A stretch of DNA of 64,000 bases from Warburgia ugandensis (GCA_035236585.1 CP141132.1:48363880-48427879); one strand, 5' to 3'. Counted from the first letter of the stretch, positions 34,663 through 48,433 are shown. Translations and numbers: made by a program. Notes: generated from the letters alone by a model not told the origin.

Positions 34663-37600
34663 GACAATCTGAGTTTTATATTTAGAAATAGTTTGCAAAA
34701 TAATGGTAGCTAAGAATTCTTTTTCTATAAACTTCATTTATAAAGATCTCGAGTGTCATTATTCATTTCAACACATAGATAAAATCTAATATACTTAATT
34801 AATGAAACATGCATATAATAATCTGAAAGATGTCTAAAAATAGATATATCATGTTCCCAAGATTGTTAATCACAACTCAAGTTATAAAAAAGAATCACTT
34901 AAAGTCAATTTACATCACACGATAAAATGATCAGTACTAGTTCTGGGACAACTATGTTAACACCTTACCCTTACTTTCTCCTGCTCAATTGGGGCACTAA
35001 AACTTCCTAATACTTATTTTGGTCCTTCTTGAGCTGATCTGTAAAAGAGTTATTAGGTTGAGTATTTATCATACCTAGTAGGATATCCAATGCTACAAAA
35101 ATAAAAAACACAGCATGCAATCCGTGTAATTTAAAGAAGGATTTCTCAGGTGATAAAACCATGCAATCATCTCATGTAAACTCGACACAAGCATTCATCT
35201 CAAAATCATTTACACATTTCTATATTCAAGCAAGAGAATTTCCAACGTAATTAATAATCGATAATATAATGATTACTAAATTTCTAAAGTAGTAATCGAT
35301 CAAATTAGATGTGAGAATCCCAACCCTATGGTAGTTATTATACATGTAGGCATCTTGGTGAACACATCAGCTGACTCGTCACAAGTACTCATCTAAAGAC
35401 CATCACTAGGCACTATTCATGGAGATGCAAAAACAAAAATCATAGGGACCATTATGCTCACTATCAACTCTCTAAATCATGTCTCTAGTATCTAGAGACC
35501 AGTCATGGCAGCCTCCACAATAACTACGGATATGTCTCAAAAAGGGTGTCGTGAACACCTCTAGTGGTCATTTCCCTACCCCAATAGTCAAGAAAAATAG
35601 GTGCCTCTTTGGGCACAGATACCTACCACCTTTGGTGGTTAGAGGCTAGAAGGCCAAACCCGTACAACCTCTTAGCAAAGTGCCCACCAGACTCACTAGC
35701 CCAAACAATGTAGATACATATATATCAAATTCAAATATTATAAAGTCACATAACGATTAACATATATTCAAATCATGCAATTTATGTGACTTATCTCAAA
35801 GCATGCAATTAATGTATATATGAAATTGTCCAATCATTCAAGAATAAAAGTTGATCATGAGATATATAAGCAGTAGCATTTTCAAATAAGAGTATGAATC
35901 ATGGGAATAAATTTACATGCTCACTGTAAGAATGCCGTATACTCAATTATTTAAAGACTAACCGAAACTAAGTCCCATAGAAATCATGTATACAAAATTG
36001 CTTGCATAGCTACCCCTCATAGTCACATAAAAAACATACTAAATATGGAAATGATTTCAAGGAAATTGATTATGTTTTGAAATTCAATTGAAACTTAGTA
36101 GCATTAGATTACTTACCTCGAAGGATGTTACTTAGGTTTTGTTGGTGTTTTTCTTCAATTTGAATCCTAGATCTCCTTCAGGGTCTTGGGCATAATTTAA
36201 GTGTAAGAATCCAATTATTATTTCCCATTCACATGTTTATGTGGTTTTTAGTAAAATTTGTCTTAAAAACTAATTTATGGAATGAATTTTGCTTAATTAA
36301 GATTGTGTACAAATCTCATATCACTAATTCTCCATAAATCATTAGTCAGATTCACAGATCAAAGACCTAGCTCTCCGATCTAGACTCTAGTCCTATTTAT
36401 CAATGGTCAGATTTGTGATCCAAAGATTGATGTTTATAGATCAGGGTTGATCTATGTGCAGAACTACCACATTATCTCATTGACCACTTCTTGGGGTTTG
36501 ATCATCTTTGATCTTATAGATCTATGAAATAATTATAGTTTCTAGGTCTTGATAAGTTTAAAATACTTTTTGATCTTAAATTTTCATATATTATTAAGTC
36601 TTGTCATCAAGACAAATCCAACAAACCTTTTTGATCATAAATCAGACTTGTATAGCCTTCTGAATAAAATATTTTGTGTTTCAAATCATTTAAAAAACTA
36701 GGATCAAATATGTTAAAATAATACAGTAACTGATTGTCATTGGGATGCAATAGAATGGGATGCGTACTCCAGAACACTCAATGCAACCTGGACTCCAGAA
36801 CACACCAGGTGCTTTGTAGTCATCAAGACGCTATGACATTATGATCACTTAGACTATTCCACATGCTCAGGGACGTACCTAGCGGGTGCATCGCTGTTAT
36901 ATGTTTGCAGTGTGTGTCTTCATAATAAAAATCAAAGGTCGGTGAGATAGTCTGATCTAGACCATCCAATCATCCACATCCAAATTAACATCTACGATTC
37001 ATTGAAAGTTGACTATTTTTATTGATCTAAGGGTTTTGGGGTCCCACAACTTCATCAAACGGCTTAGATCTTTCATCTAAGCTGTCCTTGAGGTGGTTCC
37101 CATATAGATCCACTAGATCTGTTTTCACCAGTAGATTGCCAGCTAGTGGAAATAGATCTACCAGAGATCTAGGAAGAGAGAGCTGGAAAAACAAAAGAGG
37201 AATAAGGGAAAGATTTACCTGAGCCAATTGGAGAGGGAAAGGGATTTGGTGAATCCAGATGGGTTTAGACACATTTTGTGCTTGCTGGCATATCAGCTTG
37301 CCAAAAAAATGAAAAAGGAAGGAGAAAGTCGAATAAGAAAGGGAAAAGGAAAAATGAAAAAGGAGATAGAGAGAGAGAGAGAGAGAGAGAGTGAGTGATG
37401 AGGTCGAGGAGATCGATGGGTGCACTGCCGATTGGTCTATTCAACATCGGCAATGAAAACAATGAGAGAGATGGAGCAAGGGAAAATAGAAAGGGAAATG
37501 CACCTCCAAGGGGAGTGGGAGGCCCTTATATCACCGTTGGTTCACCCTTCTTGCTAGCAGGTGCGTGATCGTTGACCTATTTTTTCTGGCGAAGGAGTTG

Positions 37601-37964
37601 GAGATGGTTAGGCAATTGCATGGGAGATCTACTATAGTAGGTGCCATTATAAAAAATGCCCCCCTCTAAATCTAGCCTTTCTATTTTTTTAAGCATGTAT
37701 AAATGGGCTAGTTGTGAAATTATTAAAATACTCTTATACTTAAAAATTATGTAACTTTCTTATCCAAACTCCGTTTTCAGTTTTCTTAGTGTCTTTGGAT
37801 TTCATTTTTTGAATAGAATCCAATTATTAAGGTATTTTCACTCAATTTGATTTCCATAAAAATTCCACTTCTAGGATTAAAAAATTTAAAACTTTTGTCT
37901 TTTTGTTTTAATCCAAATTTTCAAAAATATAATAAAATAGGACTTTGAAATTTGGGCCATTACA
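34662..37964 (-). mobile_element. Solo LTR, Tekay/Del-like, inside an AC microsatellite
   Basis: Read on the minus strand it runs TGTAATGGCCCAAATTTC to AAACTCAGATTGTCA. AC repeat lies on both sides (CACAG at 34657-34661, CACAC at 37965-37969), consistent with a target duplication in (AC)n, one mismatch. No primer site or protein domain is present. The block at about 35600-35700 with GGCCAAACCC and CTCTTAGCAAAGTGCCC is shared with LTR family X copy 1 (12430-12500). It contains a short GA tract at 37367-37391. Confidence 0.75.
37367..37391. repeat. (GA)n microsatellite, short
   Basis: About 12 GA units inside the solo LTR. The serine-leucine-rich frames over it on the minus strand are repeat translations. 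Confidence 0.9.
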
Positions 37965-38384
37965 CACACACAACCATGTGTATTCCATGCCACCCACCTT
38001 GGACTTTCTAAATTTGAAATCTCTTGATTGCTTCCATTTCCATATCTTTTCTTTTTCTTCCCATCTATTTCCATTCCCATTTATTTCTTATTTCCTTCTC
38101 CTTTCATCTTACCACCTTCTAATTCCACTCCCTTTACTCCACATGAAAAATTTTCCTCCTCAACCTAACCACCTTCTAAATTTGACCAAAATCACACCTA
38201 ACTCCTATAATGGAATTCATGCCTCCTCCTCCCTATTCCTTGCACTTTAGCATTCCATCTCAACCATTCCTCTTTTCTTCCTTGGATCTTAGCCATCCAT
38301 CCTTAGGGCTTCCACTCTTTAAACTTTATACAAGTGAAAGAAAAAGCTTTATTTTTACCTTTCCCTTGTACTTGAAAGCTAAAT

Positions 38385-38455
<71 letters not shown>

Positions 38456-38894
38456 GAGTGTTCAATATTGTATCCAAAAATCCTAAATTTTGCATTTTTA
38501 GTGCATTTGATTGATCATTTTTACACTCATATAATAGATTTGTACTAAATTGATTAATTTTCATCTAATCATAATCTAGTGTATTTTCAGAGTTAGATTT
38601 CCATTTGAAGGTAAATGTGTTTAAAACTATTGATAAAATAATACTAAATAGGATTTTTTTATGTTTTATAGGTTGTATGTTAAGATCCAAGTAGAGAGAT
38701 CATGACTATCAACATTTTATCTCGATAATCAAGCTTAAAAATAAATAGATGGTTCAAGTCAACCTAAATTTAATGAAACAAATTGAGTGAAGAATTAGAA
38801 ATCCTAGTCTTCGAGGATCATTCCATCTATTTCACCACCAAGATCATACAAGCCTAAAACTATTCACACTATGGTGTGAAAGTGGAAAATCATA
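37965..38894. other. Unclassified DNA with a GA microsatellite
   Basis: AC units, then C- and T-rich sequence, a GA tract at 38389-38451, then AT-rich sequence. No gene is seen. A frame at 38210-38548 ends in an arginine-glutamate run made by the GA tract. Confidence 0.5.
38389..38451. repeat. (GA)n microsatellite, 63 bp
   Basis: Pure GA repeat. Confidence 0.97.
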
Positions 38895-39228
38895 CATGGG
38901 CCCCATTGGTGTAGTTTTAATATTACTCGCAAAGCATGAATCAAAGTAGTACTGCATATCATAAAGGTCAATCCCACGACAAATATCACAAATTTGTATG
39001 TTGTATGGATCTTATATAAAGTGCTTAACTTCAACCAAAGAGATAGATAGATTTGGAAATGAATTCAAATGAGGAAAGTAATTGCATGAATTAGATACTA
39101 CAATTAAAGGAAACTTGATAAAATTAAAACTAAGTAATGTAATTGGAAACTTGCTTAACTAACATTCACTTAACAAAGGAAACTAATGCAAAACAAGTAT
39201 GAATAGATGAACTAAGCAACTAACTTCA
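38895..39228 (-). mobile_element. Athila/Tat-like LTR fragment
   Basis: It matches the start of the solo LTR at 7304 (TAGTACTGCATATC-type line, ATCACAAATTTGTATG, then CTAAGCAACTAACTTCA). It stops at 39228, where the Tekay-like element's downstream LTR begins. The two abut at a short shared CTTCAAGG-type sequence. Confidence 0.65.
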
Positions 39229-42200
39229 AGGAGTGATCCCTTTTCCCAAATGTTCCATGATCCTGACTGATGTATGTAATCTGTACATCCATACTTATTG
39301 TCAATATATAGATTATGAACAATCCTATTGATCACTAGATCTGATATTTAGAATGATATTTAGATCATTCATATCTAAGTATTTTTCTATCTCTAAGTCT
39401 TTGTGTGTCCATCTCCTTGATCTTGATCTTTCATAGATCCATTGATTGACAATCTATACATGTTGATAAAGATCAAGGTCGTAGATCTTCTATCATCTAG
39501 TTCTTCTTTGATCTAAGTTCAGTTATTGGATCATCCCTAAGGGTGATCTTAGTTTTCTTCCTTGAATCATCTTTGATCAAGGGTTTGGATTATCTAATCT
39601 AATGAACTAGATTTGATCTATAACATGCATACTAGCAATCATGAAAACTAAATACAATACAATATTCTTATCTTTATTGTTCTTGATCATTCAAGATCTA
39701 ATGGATCTTGTTTGATCATCCTTATCTTACTTACAGTTTTTATTAGGGTTAGATAATTTACTAACCTTTTATGATCTTAATATTATTATTCAACGAGTTA
39801 ATGTTTTGCTTGTTGAAGGTAACTTATTTTCAGCCTAAGTCTAGATTGCTCCTCTTGTTTCCAATTGGCTAAGGCTTACTAACTGAATGGGTGAATACAA
39901 AGTGGTTACTTCAATCCTCATGTAAGGAGGTGTTTAGACCTCACAAACATGAACAGAAGGTAGGGGAAGAGCGAGGCTCTATTAGATAACCCCCTTAACC
40001 ACTATGTTCAATATCCACTAGAGTGACCATAGCTCAACTTTTCATAAGGTTCCTATAAGCATGTTGACCCTAAGTACTCTTTCTAATTGATTTTAATTAA
40101 TTCCATGAACATTCATAATGTCATTCATGGGGTTTATTATTCTCCTATTTTGGGCCAAGAATTTGATAATCCTTATATTGTCCTACTAACTATAGCCCTT
40201 ACTAATGTTAAGTCAAAGTCATTCCTTCCTCTTATGTGTTCATGAAACTCTAATTTCCAATTAGATTACATTTTGGTGATTTATGCTCATTATATCTCAA
40301 CCACTACTTAACATTTGAATTTACTAATAAAATTTGACAACAATTAAATCATAAACTTTAAAGCATAGTTCCAATATAAATTTAACAAACATTTTTACTA
40401 ACATGCTCCTTATGAATGTAACTTAACCTAATGGAATAAAACTATACTTAAACTAGCATGATCCTAAGTTACCATGACATGATATCATACTAACTTGGTC
40501 CTAAGTTACACTTGCATAAAATCACACTAACATGCCCCTAAGATAATTAAATCTAGCAACCTATGTTAACAATCTAATTACATGTCATGCTAAGGTCTAA
40601 AAGTTACACTAGCATGCTTTATAACATAAATCATATTTAAAATGCTATTATCAATTAATAGAAAATGAAACTAATTACATTAATATTTTTAGAAACCTTC
40701 ACTTATGATCCAACAATTAGATCTTAGATCTTTTCCTTTTGATTAAGGGTTTTAGTTATATTTAGGGGGTTTTCTTTATTAAGGTCCAAAGATCATATTG
40801 ATTCATTTTTTTCATAATCTATCCATGATTTCATTGGATTTCATCATATCATCATCTATTTCATCCATCCCAAGATCTAATCACACTTGATCTTATTGAT
40901 CAAGTGGGTCCCTTTGTAAGTTTTAGGGTTTTTCTACCCTAGTGGGTAGATCCCTTAATATCTCTTAGATCTGTCCAAATAAACTATTTATATAACTTAA
41001 TTTCAATATTATATCATTATTAAAATATATTTCCAAGATCTGATCATCCAGATCTTGAAGATCTTGGCAATTGGAAACTTGTTTCCTAAATATAGAAAAT
41101 TTTTATTACATATTTTCTCTATTTTATCATTTCATAAGAAAATAGAGGTTGTAAGCTTTCCATAGCCTCTTTTCGATCTCGATTTGGAGTTCATATGACT
41201 CCAGAATCAGATCTGGAAGTTCACAGTCCATTCCTAGGGCCTAGATTTTATCTGAGCCCATTGGAATGGACGGCTCAGATTAGACGGGCAGAAATGAGCC
41301 GGGTAGAATGCTCGATTCGTCGGGCACGTCCGTCGTGGATGAGATACGGAAGCGCGCGGGACGATGGCCCACGCGCTGTGTGGGCGCGTGTGCGGCGTCT
41401 TGCACGTCGTCTTTTGGTTCAATCGGGAGATCGGACAGTTTGTTTGGACCGTCTAATCAATCTCTTCTCAATTGGGGGCCCAAACCTTCATGGAAATTTG
41501 TGAAAATGTTACCCTAGGGGTTTTGGACCCTTATGGATGAATTGGTAAGGTCAGATTTTTCATCTGAGCCCTCAGTCGTCCTGAATTGAAGATTCTATTG
41601 TTTACTTGATTTTTACCATTTTGTTACCCAAATAAAATTATAGTAAAGTAAAATTTTTACAAAGCACTAATAAACATGTCTAGGAAGTATTTCCACCTAC
41701 CTAATTGGAGAGAAAAATGTTGGTTATATGTCCAATTTAAAAGAATACCCTTTTGATGAAGATATGGCCCAAGATCCACCTTTCTTGCAATATTCGTTGT
41801 TTGAACCGTTGGATCTCAAAATTGATTTGGGGATTTTGTAGCTAAGGTATGGTAGGAAGTTTTGGACGGTAAGATTTGTGATATTAGATCTGGAACAGAG
41901 TGCCTAATTGAGTTTAGGTCTCTTGTTCCAATCTAGAGAGAAAAAGAAAATGAAAGTGAGAGATCTCTTGAGAGTTTTGGGTTTTTGGGGATGGATATAG
42001 GTCTAGATTTACAAGGAAAGCGAAGATAATTTTGTGAAAATTTTATGAACATTTTTGGAGGATTTTTAGGGTTGTATTTATAGGCATTTTGGGTCTTCTT
42101 TCATGATGAAGTGTAATAATAATGGGTAATTTTTTATTATTAATTTAGCGTTGGATTCTCCCATGCTCCACTTTCTTCCCCAAGACTAGCTGGTATGGTT

Positions 42201-42668
42201 TGACCTATGATTTCATGTGAGCTGCCCATAGGATTCGTTTTTGCATCCCTTGTGGGCCCCATGTGGGCCCCACATGGTGTAAAAAGACCATTTTGCCCTT
42301 TATGTATAAAAATTAGGGTTTTATTCCCATGATCTCGGATTTGAGTGTACTTAGTGATGTTGGATTCATATTTCTCAGTACATTCTAAATTTTGATGTCT
42401 CAGATTTTTTTTTAGGTAAAATTACTATTTTACCCTTTTGTCCAAAAAATGAAGAAAATTAAGGATTTTCCTCTGATTTCAGAATTTATCGTGCTTAAAG
42501 TCATTCTAAAGGGTTTGCATAGTTTTATTTCAATTGTACTTGTCTTGTTCCTTAATTATACTTTTATAAGAAGTATAGTCTAAATAATCCTAATATTTCA
42601 GCCCAAAATTTTTGAAACTCAAACTTTATTGATTTTCTCAATCAATTACAAAAATTGGGGTTATTACA
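39229..42668 (-). repeat. Downstream (3') LTR of the Tekay/Del-like element
   Basis: It begins on the minus strand with TGTAATAACCCCAATTTTTG at 42668, next to the polypurine tract, and matches the upstream LTR (52283 downward) in two long stretches (39229-39900 and 42180-42668). The two LTRs differ in length. A GC-rich stretch near 41270-41430 makes arginine-rich spurious frames. It shares most of its text with the LTR at 1520-5660. Confidence 0.85.
42075..42082 (-). promoter_or_regulatory. TATA box in the downstream LTR
   Basis: TATTTATA on plus, TATAAATA on minus, about 590 bp from the LTR start. The equivalent position in the LTR at 1520 is 2099-2106. Confidence 0.6.
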
Positions 42669-42683
42669 ATCTTCCCCCCTTAC
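42669..42683 (-). other. Polypurine tract
   Basis: The minus strand reads TAAGGGGGGAAGAT immediately before the LTR start TGTAATAACCCC. This is the second-strand priming site of the element. Confidence 0.85.
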
Positions 42684-42699
42684 AATAATTTCGTCCTTG

Positions 42700-43795
42700 A
42701 AATTTGTAATACAATACTTAATCAAACAAACTAGGGTGTGACTTCCTCATTTCCCACGTGGCTTCCGTTTCCCACGTGGCCGTCCATACAATGCTTCATA
42801 TGGTGTCGTACCAATACTTGCTTGAAAACTGTTGTTATATGCAAATTCTACTAAAGGAAGATGTTCATCCCAACTCCCTTTCCAATATAATGCACATGCT
42901 CTCAACATATCTTCTAAGGTTTGAATAGTCCTTTCTGATTGACCATCTGTTTGGGGTGAAATGCTATACTGAACTTAAGTGAGGTTCCTAAGACTTGTTG
43001 TACACTCTTCCAACATCTTGAAGTAAATCTTCCATCCCTATCAGAGATAATGGATAGTGGAATCCCATGAAGACTTATTATTTCTTTGATGTATATCTTA
43101 GCTAGACTGTCAACTGATTGGTTCTGTCTAATTGGAAGGAAATGTGCTGACTTTGTTAGCCTATCCATGTCATGGCCTGCTTGAGTCCTTGGCAATCCCA
43201 CTACAAAATCCATAGTGATATTGTCCCATTTCCATTATGGAAGTTGCAATGTTTGTAACATTCCAGCTGGTCTTTGGTGTTCAGCCTTTACTTGTTGACA
43301 ATTTAGACATTTAGCCACAAATTCTCCTATTTCTCTCTTCATGCCTTCCCACCAAAAGTTTCTTTTCAAATCCTGATACATCTTTGTACCTCCAGGGTGT
43401 ATAGAAAACTTTGATTGATGGGCTTCTTGTATCAGTTTCTTTCTCAAACATGTATTTGAAGGAACCACCAATCTCTCTTGAAAACGTATACCCCCATCTA
43501 TACCCTTAATAAATCCCTTCTTTTTACATAACTCCTGAGTTGTTGTATCTTCTTCTTGGGCTTTAAGGACTCTCTCTACAAAAGTTGATTTAATTGTGAT
43601 GTTTGTGAGTAGAGCTCTTGGTTGTCTACTTAATGCATCAGCTACTACATTTGCTTTTCCAAGATGGTATTGGATGGCAAAATTGTAGTCTTTGATATAC
43701 TCTATCCATCTTCTTTGTCTCATGTTCAAATCAGCCTCAGTAAAGCTGTATTTAAGACTTTTATGATTTTGTGAATACATTGAACTTTTCCCCAT
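42700..43795 (-). pseudogene. Integrase region of the Tekay/Del-like element
   Basis: Minus-strand blocks include an H2C2 zinc-binding segment ([17 protein letters not shown], then [14 protein letters not shown]) at about 43260-43420. Core-domain text follows (MDFVVGLPRTQ, then LHGIPLSIISDRDGRFTSRCW) at about 42960-43210. Both are typical Ty3/gypsy integrase wording. The end of the preceding RNase H domain ([15 protein letters not shown]) lies at about 43630-43680. Short text near 42740-42790 resembles the end of a chromodomain tail. It is a fossil, broken in several places. Confidence 0.88.
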
Positions 43796-43808
43796 ACAAA
43801 TAATGTCT

Positions 43809-45118
43809 CTAAATTTTCAATGCTAAAACTACAGCTGCCAAGTCTAGGTCATGTACTGGGTAATTTATTTCATGTTTCTTCAATTGTCCAGATGCACAAG
43901 CAATGACCTTCTCATTTTGCATTAACACTCCCCCTAGCCCTTTGCCTGAAGCATCACAATATATTTCATATCCTCCATTCCCATTAGGCAAAGTCAATAC
44001 TGGTGCTGTAGTTAACCTCTTCTTTAGCTCTTGAAAACCATTTTCACATTCTTCTGTCCAAGTGAATTGTACCCCCTTTCTTGTCAAGGATGTCAAAGGA
44101 AGAGCCATACGAGAGAACCCTTGAATGAATCTATGGTAGTATCCTGCTAGTCCAAGAAAACTACGTATTTCTGTTACTGTTTTAGGTTTCTCCCAATTCA
44201 TTACTACTTCAATCTTGCTGGGGTCCACTTCTACTCCATTCTTGGAAATTACATGACCCAAGAAACTGACCTTCTCTAACCAGAATTCACACTTACTAAA
44301 TTTACCAAATAGTTTATGTGTTCTGAGGGTACTTAGTACAATTTTTAAGTGTTCTTGATGTTCTTTGATATTGCACAAATTTATCCAAAAATTCTTTGAA
44401 GATTCTATTCATCAAATCCATAAACACTACTAGTGCATTGGTCAGCCCAAAAGACATGACTAGAAACTCGTAATGCCCATATCATGTTCTGAATGCTAAC
44501 TTAGGTATGTCTTCATCCTTAATACACAATTGATGATATCTTGATCTAAGGTAAATTTTGGAAAAGACCTTAGTAGATTGGAGTTGATCAAAGAGATCAT
44601 CCATGCGAGGTAAGGGATACCTATTCTTCACTGTGACACTATTCAACATTCTATAATCAATGCATAATCTCATAGACCCATCCTTCTTCTTCACAAATAT
44701 TACTGGGTGCCTCCCATGGTGAACTACTTGGTATAACAAACCCCTTGTCTAACAATTCCTGCAATTGACCCTTCAACTCTTGCAACTCTGCTGGGGCCAT
44801 CCTATAAGGTGCTTTAGAAATTGGAGTTATACCAGGAATTACTTCAATGGTAAACTCAATGTCTCTATGTGGGGGTAACCCTTGTAGCTCTTCAGAAAAA
44901 ACATCTTGGAATTCCCCGACTACAATTTCTGTTATCCTGGGCTGTTGAACATGTAAGGAAATCACTGTTGCTAGAAATGCCTGACACCCCTTGGACATAT
45001 GTTTGACTGCCTCCATAGCTGAGATGATGGATTTGTTTAAGTCATTGTGTTTCCCATACAATACTAATACTTTCTCTCCTGGTATACTAAATGTGATTTT
45101 CTTCTTGTGACAGTCCAT
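43809..45118 (-). pseudogene. Reverse transcriptase and RNase H region
   Basis: Separate minus-strand blocks carry Ty3/gypsy reverse transcriptase text: APYRMAPAELQELKGQLQEL and [10 protein letters not shown] at about 44730-44830, [20 protein letters not shown] at about 44620-44680, and [18 protein letters not shown] at about 44200-44280. RNase H follows with [18 protein letters not shown] at about 43915-43975. Order and wording match the chromovirus (Tekay/Del) group. It lies between protease and integrase as expected, and is a fossil with multiple breaks. Confidence 0.9.
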
Positions 45119-45124
45119 AACTAC

Positions 45125-45420
45125 CTAGTATTTTGCTAGCCAGTCCATACCCAATATGATGTCAAAATCCACCATTTTCAATAAAATGAGGTCTATGTCC
45201 ATTCTTTTGCCCAATACGTCTATAGGTACATTATGTAAGTATTCTTGCAATTTAACTATTTTTCCCACTAGAGTTGTTACATCTAGATCAAATCCCAAGT
45301 TTTTCACTGATAGTTGTATATTAGATGCAAACTCGCAAGATATAAAGGAATGCGTAGATCCAGAATCAAATAATACTTTGGCATAGTTGTCTGCTACAAG
45401 TAGTGTACTTCAATCACCAC
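45125..45420 (-). pseudogene. Aspartic protease region
   Basis: The minus strand has DSGSTHSFIS near 45330-45365, the retropepsin active-site text of plant gypsy elements, followed by MDIDLILLKMVDFDIILGMDWL at 45125-45200, the usual end of the domain. It would cut the Gag-Pol polyprotein. Fossil. Confidence 0.85.
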
Positions 45421-45469
45421 ATTAGACGATCCAGCTTGGCCATCAGTGATGGTGAAGACCCTTCCTTGG

Positions 45470-46392
45470 TGTCGAGGGGCAATTTCTAGTTTTGCCTCCT
45501 TGACCGCCAATGGTTTGGTACAGTAGGTGGTGACATGTCCATACTCCCCACAATTATGGTACTTGATTGGAAACCATTGTGGTTGGTGTTGTATAGGTCG
45601 AGAGTAGATATTGCCTTGATGAAATTTTCTACATCTTGGACATGGCTGTCTATTTTGCCTTGGTGCATTGTTCCTCTAATTTCTTTGAGGCTTAAAATTG
45701 TTCAAAGGTCTTTTATTCTTCTAGAACAGCCTTGGGTTATTGTTTCCTCCTCCACTGAACTTGGTAATTTGACCCTTTTTGTATTCTTCTTTAAACTTGG
45801 AGGCCATTTCCACATAGTCTACTAAGGTGGTGGGTTTAGTTCCTAGCACCTTTATTTTCAGCCCTGGGTGCAGCCCCTCATTGAATCGATTCACGGTGTG
45901 TGTTTTTGTGTTACACACATGAGTCGCGAATCTCCTTAATTATGTGAACTTGTTATCATAGTCCACCACCGACATATTCCCTTGCCTTAGGCCCAAAAAC
46001 TCTATCAACTTCCTTTCTTGTACATGAGAAGGAAAATATTTATGGTTAAATACTTCCTTAAATTCCTCCCATGTAATATCTTCAGAATTTGAGAAGAAGG
46101 TGTTGTTAGCTGATCTCCACCAAAATGCAGCTTCTTGTTTGAATAAGTATGTGGCAAATTTCACCTTCAACTCTGGAGGAGTACGTAGTGCACTAAAAGT
46201 CTTTTCTACTTCATATATCCATTCCTCAGCCTTCTCAGCTTCACCCTTGCCATTATACACTAGTCATTTTTTGAAATCTCTCCATCATTTTGTCAACTTT
46301 TTTTGGTGCTAATGGGGATTTTCCTACTTCTTCACCTGGTACAAGGGAAGATTTCCCTTGTGCTGGTGTAGTAGTAGCTAGTGTTGGTGTAG
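45470..46392 (-). pseudogene. Gag core and zinc-knuckle region
   Basis: Minus-strand blocks read AEEWIYEVEKTFSALRTPPE, then KFATYLFKQEAAFWW, TWEEFKEVFNHKYFP and FLGLRQGNMSV at 45940-46260, the Retrotrans_gag domain. A knuckle-like segment NCGEYGHVTTYC lies near 45525-45560. It would form the particle core. The region is cut at 46392 by a later LTR insertion; the gag start lies on the other side at 49474-49681. Fossil. Confidence 0.88.
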
Positions 46393-47104
46393 TGTAATGA
46401 CCCCAATTTTTAGCTGGTGTTAGAGGCAAAATAAGCTAACTTGAGATGACATGAGATAAGACCTTGAGTGAGATTATTTAAGCTGGATAAAGATGACTTA
46501 AATCCGGCATGAGATAAAATGGATGTGACTAAAAGTATCACTTAAGTTAGAGTAACATGAGTTGAAAGAGATAGTTGAGATGACATGATATAAAAGTAAA
46601 ATACAAGGTGTTGTTGAGTTGAATAAATGATTCTCTTTACTGAGGCTAGGGATGAGATGAGATTGCTTGAGATGGAGGTGATATGCTGTAATGACCCCAA
46701 TTTTTGTAATATTAAAAGCCCATAAAAAGTTCAGTTTTAAAGATAAGGGCATTTTGGTCATTTCACTAGTCTCCTTGACTAAACCCAGGAATTTGGTACT
46801 AAAAGTGGTTCCATTAGATGCGTCTCAGAAAAAGGAATCCAACGAGACCAAAATCACCCAAAACAGAGTTAAAATGAGCAAGATATGGCCCTTTGAAGTT
46901 CAGGGGCAAAACTGTAAATTTTACAAAAACAACTTAACCTGAAAAACACAGGTGCCCATTTTGATATGGGCACCCCGTCGTCTTCAACCTCCTAAAGGTT
47001 TTTGGAATGGTGGTGCTTCAAGAGGAAACCACCGCCATTCCAGAGGATTCCCCATCGCCATTCAAAGGTGGTTAGAACCCCTCCAGAACCCTCTTTAAAA
47101 GCCC

Positions 47105-47112
47105 TATAAATA
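47105..47112 (+). promoter_or_regulatory. TATA box of LTR family X, copy 2
   Basis: TATAAATA in GCCCTATAAATAGAGCTC, about 420 bp into the LTR. A GC-rich block follows 280-500 bp downstream. Confidence 0.6.
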
Positions 47113-48433
47113 GAGCTCTTGGGTGCCTCTAATGGCAGCCCAAAACATGGGAGAAAACCTGTTGAGGAGCAGCGACCTAGAGGAGAAAACGTGGAGAGAA
47201 AACCAACCACGAAGCAGGTACGCACAAAAAATCCCTAAACCCATCTCACCCACAGTCCTAGGCTCAGTTTCCCTAGGTTTTTTGCATGAAAAACCATGGA
47301 GAATAGGCCTCTAGGGAGCCACCAAGGACCCTGGGATGTCCCCAGGGCCGCACTGGTTCCTCAAGGATGAACCAGGGCATCCCAAGGATGCCCCGGTCCC
47401 CCAACAACGGAGACGACCCGCTCCAGACGAGGCGTGTCGAACGCGTCTGAGAAGAAAACCAACGAGTGCGTTCGTGGAGGCGCCCGCTAAAGAGGAAGAC
47501 GGCTGAGAAAGTCGCGCGCGTCTGCAGACGTGCCCGCTGAGGTGCATGCCACAGACGCGCAGCGCACTAGTGAAGCGTCATATTTTTGGTTGTTAAGGAA
47601 GCCAGGGTGCATGACGCTGACGCGCAGCGCCCTAGCATTCCGACTTTTTGTCTTTAAAGACTCTATGTACATAGGACACTAAAACGCTTATAACTTGAGA
47701 TCTATAGCTCCGATTGAGACGCCGCAAAAGGCGTTGTGTCCGTATTGACAACAAGGACACATACAAACTATAGAATCTTTGATCAAGGCCCAATAAAAGT
47801 AGGGCATGACCCTTAGAATAGGGTGGTGGCGCGTGATCACTAGAACTTTGGAAAACTGAGAATACCAAGGCCCAATTAGGACCTTAGGACACCCATAGGC
47901 ATAGGGATGGACCCCTAATGCCTAAGTAATAAGACACAACTACTCTAAACCCATCAAAGATAGGTTAAACTAACCTTGAGTCCCCAAACCATGTTCAGGA
48001 GCGTACTAGGATAAGAGGGTTAACGCGACCTAGTCAGGTAGGTGCTCTATCACAATTAGATTCTTTTAAAAGATCTATTATTGTTTTGAGAACATATGTT
48101 ATAATTATATGACTTGGTTAGCATGACTAGATTCAACATGCATATGATAAACATTTTGTACATAAACATGTTTCGTAAAAGATTGCATATATATTATGCA
48201 CATACATGTTATGCAAACAATTACATACATTGCATGATTTAAATACTTGTAAAGATTGCATGTCCTTGAGGGTTGCCAAAAGATGCTAGAGTCCCGAGGG
48301 CCAGGTAGTTGTGAGGGACCCAAAGAGGACTGGTTTTGAAAAGAGGTTTTTGCTTGTCTGCATGATAAGTGTAGCCTTAGCCGATGAGGACGGGCTGATG
48401 ATGGTGGACCGATGAGGGCGGGCCAGAGAGAGT

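Noticed and set aside
36760-36810. Short direct repeat (ACTCCAGAACAC twice)
   Set aside because: Only two short copies inside a solo LTR; no array or known site.
38210-38548. Frame ending in an Arg-Glu run
   Set aside because: The run is translation of the GA microsatellite at 38389-38451.
41195-41503. 102-residue arginine-rich open frame
   Set aside because: It lies in the GC-rich part of the Tekay-like LTR, with overlapping open frames on the other strand. Composition, not coding, explains it.
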